Shown here one piece after another: positions 5,942 through 7,459 of a stretch of 7,459 nt of DNA. Origin of the DNA: CAZFZT01 sp964523675 (GTDB taxonomy: Bacteria; Planctomycetota; Phycisphaerae; Phycisphaerales; SM1A02); NCBI GenBank assembly GCA_964523675.1, contig CAZFZT010000114.1, forward strand, positions 1 through 7,459, written 5' to 3'. The number at the start of each line of letters is the position of its first letter. Position 1 is the stretch's first letter. The position numbers were made by a program, and so were the translations under genes. A model generated the notes under the pieces. The model was not told the DNA's origin. It ran no database searches and saw nothing but the letters and a program-made list of their open reading frames with translations.

Positions 5942-6972
5942 GATGTCGAGTCCTCGGCGCCTCGTCGGATGGCCTCATAATCCGGGGCCTGCTCGCGCAA
6001 ACGATCCGGGAGCAGCGGCAGGATCAACACAACAAGGTCGAGCGCCTCACGTGTCGCAATGGAATCGGGGTAACGGTACACCAGTCTGCGGATTGTAAGT
6101 TCCGCGCTGATATGGTCGCCCGTCTGAACATACCAGCGCGCATTCTCAAGAAGTTTCGCAGCGACCGATTCGTCAATTCGAACCAGCAACGCTTCTGCGC
6201 CGACTTCCTGCGCCGTTGCGGGTTCAAGCACTTGCAGCTCGCGCAGTCGGTGCGCGGCCTCGATCAAGCCGGATGCATCGAAGGCGGGGCCTTTGAAAGA
6301 CGCCAGGTGCGCGTAAATCAGCCGCCGGCGCGCCTTGGTGATGAGCGGGGATCGCGGGTAGTTCTCGATGAAGAGGTCATAGGACTCGGCCGCAAGCGTC
6401 ATGTCGCGGCGACGAAAATAGAAGTCAGCCAGTTCCATGCTCGCTTCCTCACCGAGACGGCTACCGGGCATGCGTTCCTGAACCCGAATGAAGAGTTCCT
6501 CGGCTTCTCCCGACGCGTTGATGACACGCAGCCCCCAAAGCCGTCGCTTCTTTCCTCGGGCGTACTCCTTGGCAATCTCCAGTTCGCGCTCCAGGGCCGT
6601 AACCCACACATCGCTGCCATGTGCGGTTCTGGCGATGTATTCATAATCAAAGAGGGCCTTATAGTCGTCTCCTCGTGCGAGCTTCGCGTCTGCTCGCACG
6701 AGGTACGCTTGCGGAAGCAGGTCATGCCGGCGATGCGCTTCTATGAAGGACGTCGAGAGCGAGATGGCCTTGGCAAACTCGCCTTCTGCCAAGGCGCGGC
6801 GGGCTTGGGCCACCTGTGCTGCCGGAGTGCCGGGCTCGGCGGCGTCGTCAACAGAGGTCCAGCTGTCCGCCTCATCAAGCCGATACTGCTGCTGGGCTGG
6901 GGCGGCCGGGCAGAGCATCCCCAGGAGCAACATGATGAGGGCACTGAGCGCGTGAAGTCGGGGGAGGGACAT
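5938..6972 (-). CDS. BamD/YfiO-like TPR outer-membrane assembly protein
   Basis: This is a 344-residue exported protein built of helical TPR-like repeats, resembling BamD of the outer-membrane protein insertion complex. The signal peptide is residues 1-26, with a probable signal peptidase I site after APA (24-26). Repeat-like helix pairs run through AQARRALAEGEFAKAI (55-70), AYLVRADAKLARGDDYKALF (89-108), ADFYFRRRDMTLAAESYDLF (182-201) followed by ENYPRSP, and WYVQTGDHISAELTIRRL (280-297) followed by YRYPDS. The D-x-A-x-x-x-Y-x-x-F/L then YP-x-S pattern is typical of BamD-like proteins. I chose ATG 6972 over the in-frame TTG at 7008 because it gives a compact signal peptide; neither has a clear ribosome site. 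C21 lies in LGMLC, a poor lipobox, unlike classical BamD. A general TPR periplasmic protein is the alternative, but the overlap with lptE favours envelope assembly. Confidence 0.72.
   Translation of the reverse strand: MSLPRLHALSALIMLLLGMLCPAAPAQQQYRLDEADSWTSVDDAAEPGTPAAQVAQARRALAEGEFAKAISLSTSFIEAHRRHDLLPQAYLVRADAKLARGDDYKALFDYEYIARTAHGSDVWVTALERELEIAKEYARGKKRRLWGLRVINASGEAEELFIRVQERMPGSRLGEEASMELADFYFRRRDMTLAAESYDLFIENYPRSPLITKARRRLIYAHLASFKGPAFDASGLIEAAHRLRELQVLEPATAQEVGAEALLVRIDESVAAKLLENARWYVQTGDHISAELTIRRLVYRYPDSIATREALDLVVLILPLLPDRLREQAPDYEAIRRGAEDSTS
5951..5955 (-). promoter_or_regulatory. Ribosome binding site supporting the upstream lptE start
   Basis: GAGGA on the reverse strand lies nine bases before the ATG at 5941, inside the end of the BamD-like gene. 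With the ATGA stop/start overlap (5938-5941) it supports translational coupling and the longer LptE. The internal ATG at 5869 has only a weak GGA close upstream. Confidence 0.55.
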
Positions 6973-7121
6973 GCTGAGGATGGTACGCGAGAGCGGGAAT
7001 GACCACAAAGGGGCGAAGCGGGCGGCGGCCGAGGCGGCGCCTCGAGGTGAGGAGGGACAGCATGTGATGAGCGGCTTTCATTGTGCGACGCACTTCGATG
7101 CCAAAGTGCGCGGGGAGGGGG

Positions 7122-7149
7122 TTGCCATGGAGCCAAAAGTGGCTACACT
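7122..7149 (+). promoter_or_regulatory. Candidate rightward promoter just before the terminator hairpin
   Basis: TTGCCA (7122-7127), a 16-base spacer and TACACT (7144-7149) match sigma70 at 5 of 6 and 4 of 6. The predicted start near 7156 lies directly at the foot of the hairpin at 7157. It could feed tRNA-Thr and tuf only if polymerase passes the hairpin. It may be coincidental. Confidence 0.3.
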
Positions 7150-7156
7150 TGGCGTC

Positions 7157-7184
7157 CCGTCCCTTGTCTGGGACGGTTTTTCTT
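7157..7184 (+). terminator. Rho-independent terminator, rightward
   Basis: A perfect seven-pair stem, CCGTCCC (7157-7163) and GGGACGG (7170-7176), with loop TTGTCT, is followed at once by TTTTTCTT (7177-7184). The T-run makes it directional to the right; the leftward side has no T-run. No rightward gene ends here in the window, so its job is unclear. It may insulate the tRNA-tuf unit, or attenuate transcription from the candidate promoter at 7122-7149. Confidence 0.7.
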
Positions 7185-7203
7185 CGCCCCGGTAGAGCCC
7201 GGA

Positions 7204-7234
7204 TTGCCGGCCAGGATGGCGGCGGGCCTATGCT
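7204..7234 (+). promoter_or_regulatory. Candidate promoter of the tRNA-Thr/tuf unit
   Basis: TTGCCG (7204-7209) and TATGCT (7229-7234) are separated by 19 bases, longer than ideal. The start would be near 7241, about 16 bases before the tRNA, with the terminator lying upstream and out of the way. The match is weak, but the position is sensible for a tRNA/tuf promoter. Confidence 0.3.
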
Positions 7235-7256
7235 TGAGTTCTCGGGATCGTTCTAC

Positions 7257-7328
7257 GCCACCGTAGCTCAGTGGTAGAGCACACCCTTGGTAAGGGTGAG
7301 GTCACGGGTTCAAGTCCCGTTGGTGGCT
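7257..7328 (+). tRNA. tRNA-Thr, anticodon GGT
   Basis: A full cloverleaf is visible. The acceptor GCCACCG (7257-7263) pairs with TGGTGGC (7321-7327), with one G-T wobble. The D stem is GCTC/GAGC, the anticodon stem CACCC/GGGTG with loop TTGGTAA, and the T stem ACGGG/CCCGT with loop TTCAAGT. Anticodon GGT (7289-7291) reads ACC and ACT threonine codons. The discriminator base is T, and no CCA is encoded, so CCA must be added after transcription. It sits about 105 bases before tuf, a common bacterial arrangement, and is probably cotranscribed with it. Confidence 0.97.
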
Positions 7329-7342
7329 TTCAGTATCGTCGG

Positions 7343-7406
7343 CGTGGAAGGTCCACGGTCGGCATTTTGGTCTGCAAGAGAACAAGTTGCCGGCGACACA
7401 CCCGGC
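7343..7406 (+). other. Structured spacer between tRNA-Thr and tuf
   Basis: Two short hairpins lie in the 105-base spacer: CGTGGA-AGG-TCCACG (7343-7357) and GCCGG-CGACACAC-CCGGC (7389-7406). Neither has a T-run directly after it, so read-through from tRNA to tuf is expected. They may mark processing of the shared transcript or structure in the tuf leader. Confidence 0.3.
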
Positions 7407-7433
7407 GAGCAGAGTCGTTGGAGAATCCTCAAC

Positions 7434-7459
7434 ATGGCTAAGGCTACATTTCAGCGAAC
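7434..7459 (+). CDS. tuf: Elongation factor Tu, N-terminus only (cut by window edge)
   Basis: Only eight codons and two bases are present, reading MAKATFQR. This fits the EF-Tu start (M-x-K-x-x-F-x-RTKPH), and the next codon begins AC, as expected for Thr. GGAG (7420-7423) stands ten bases before the ATG. EF-Tu is the GTPase that brings aminoacyl-tRNA to the ribosome. The preceding tRNA-Thr strongly supports the call, which could not be made from eight residues alone. Confidence 0.85.

Noticed and set aside
6112..7002. 296-aa forward ORF opposite the BamD-like gene
   Set aside because: It is an antisense shadow of a frame that has a signal peptide, TPR patterns and coupling to lptE.
7010..7130. 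Leftward promoter for the BamD-like/lptE/ftsH cluster
   Set aside because: TTGGCA and CACAAT occur on the reverse strand but only 13 bases apart, too close for sigma70, and no better pair was found.
1..7459. Avoidance of RGCGCY sites as a sign of restriction pressure
   Set aside because: Several sites are present (for example near 1083, 1389, 1609 and 3087), so no depletion is apparent. A proper count needs the whole genome.

Overview
The window most likely comes from a Gram-negative, GC-rich bacterium of the Planctomycetota, possibly the Phycisphaerae. The grounds are FtsH with GPPGCGKT in its Walker A and a GGFSTGGHDEREQTLNAI stretch after Walker B, an LptE-type lipoprotein whose sequence style I associate with planctomycetes, and poor Shine-Dalgarno signals. 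This placement rests on recalled family patterns, not a search.

Layout. Positions 1-2652, read leftward, hold a type II restriction-modification pair. A C5 cytosine methyltransferase (1048-2580) sits behind a near-consensus sigma70 promoter (2624-2652). Seven bases after it comes a HaeII-family restriction endonuclease (1-1040), whose last few residues lie beyond the left edge. The endonuclease gene was overlooked by simple ORF listing because it has no stop inside the window. It is about 53% GC by hand count (1-600), against about 65% in the neighbouring ftsH (3301-3600), which fits an acquired module.

Positions 2885-6972, also leftward, hold a three-gene envelope cluster: a BamD-like TPR protein, LptE (joined to the first by an ATGA overlap) and FtsH. 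The first two belong to outer-membrane protein assembly and LPS insertion. FtsH is the inner-membrane quality-control protease. This FtsH carries a tandemly duplicated periplasmic domain.

Positions 6973-7256 form a divergent intergenic region with a rightward rho-independent terminator and weak promoter candidates. From 7257 rightward lie tRNA-Thr(GGT) and the first codons of tuf (EF-Tu), the familiar tRNA-Thr/tuf arrangement. Further ribosomal and transcription genes would be expected beyond the right edge.

I found no CRISPR array, insertion sequence or attachment site. The most notable points are the complete-looking HaeII-type R-M module with a fused N-terminal domain on its methyltransferase, its clean promoter with a palindrome in the spacer, and the FtsH periplasmic duplication. 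I do not see a convincing wholly new system.
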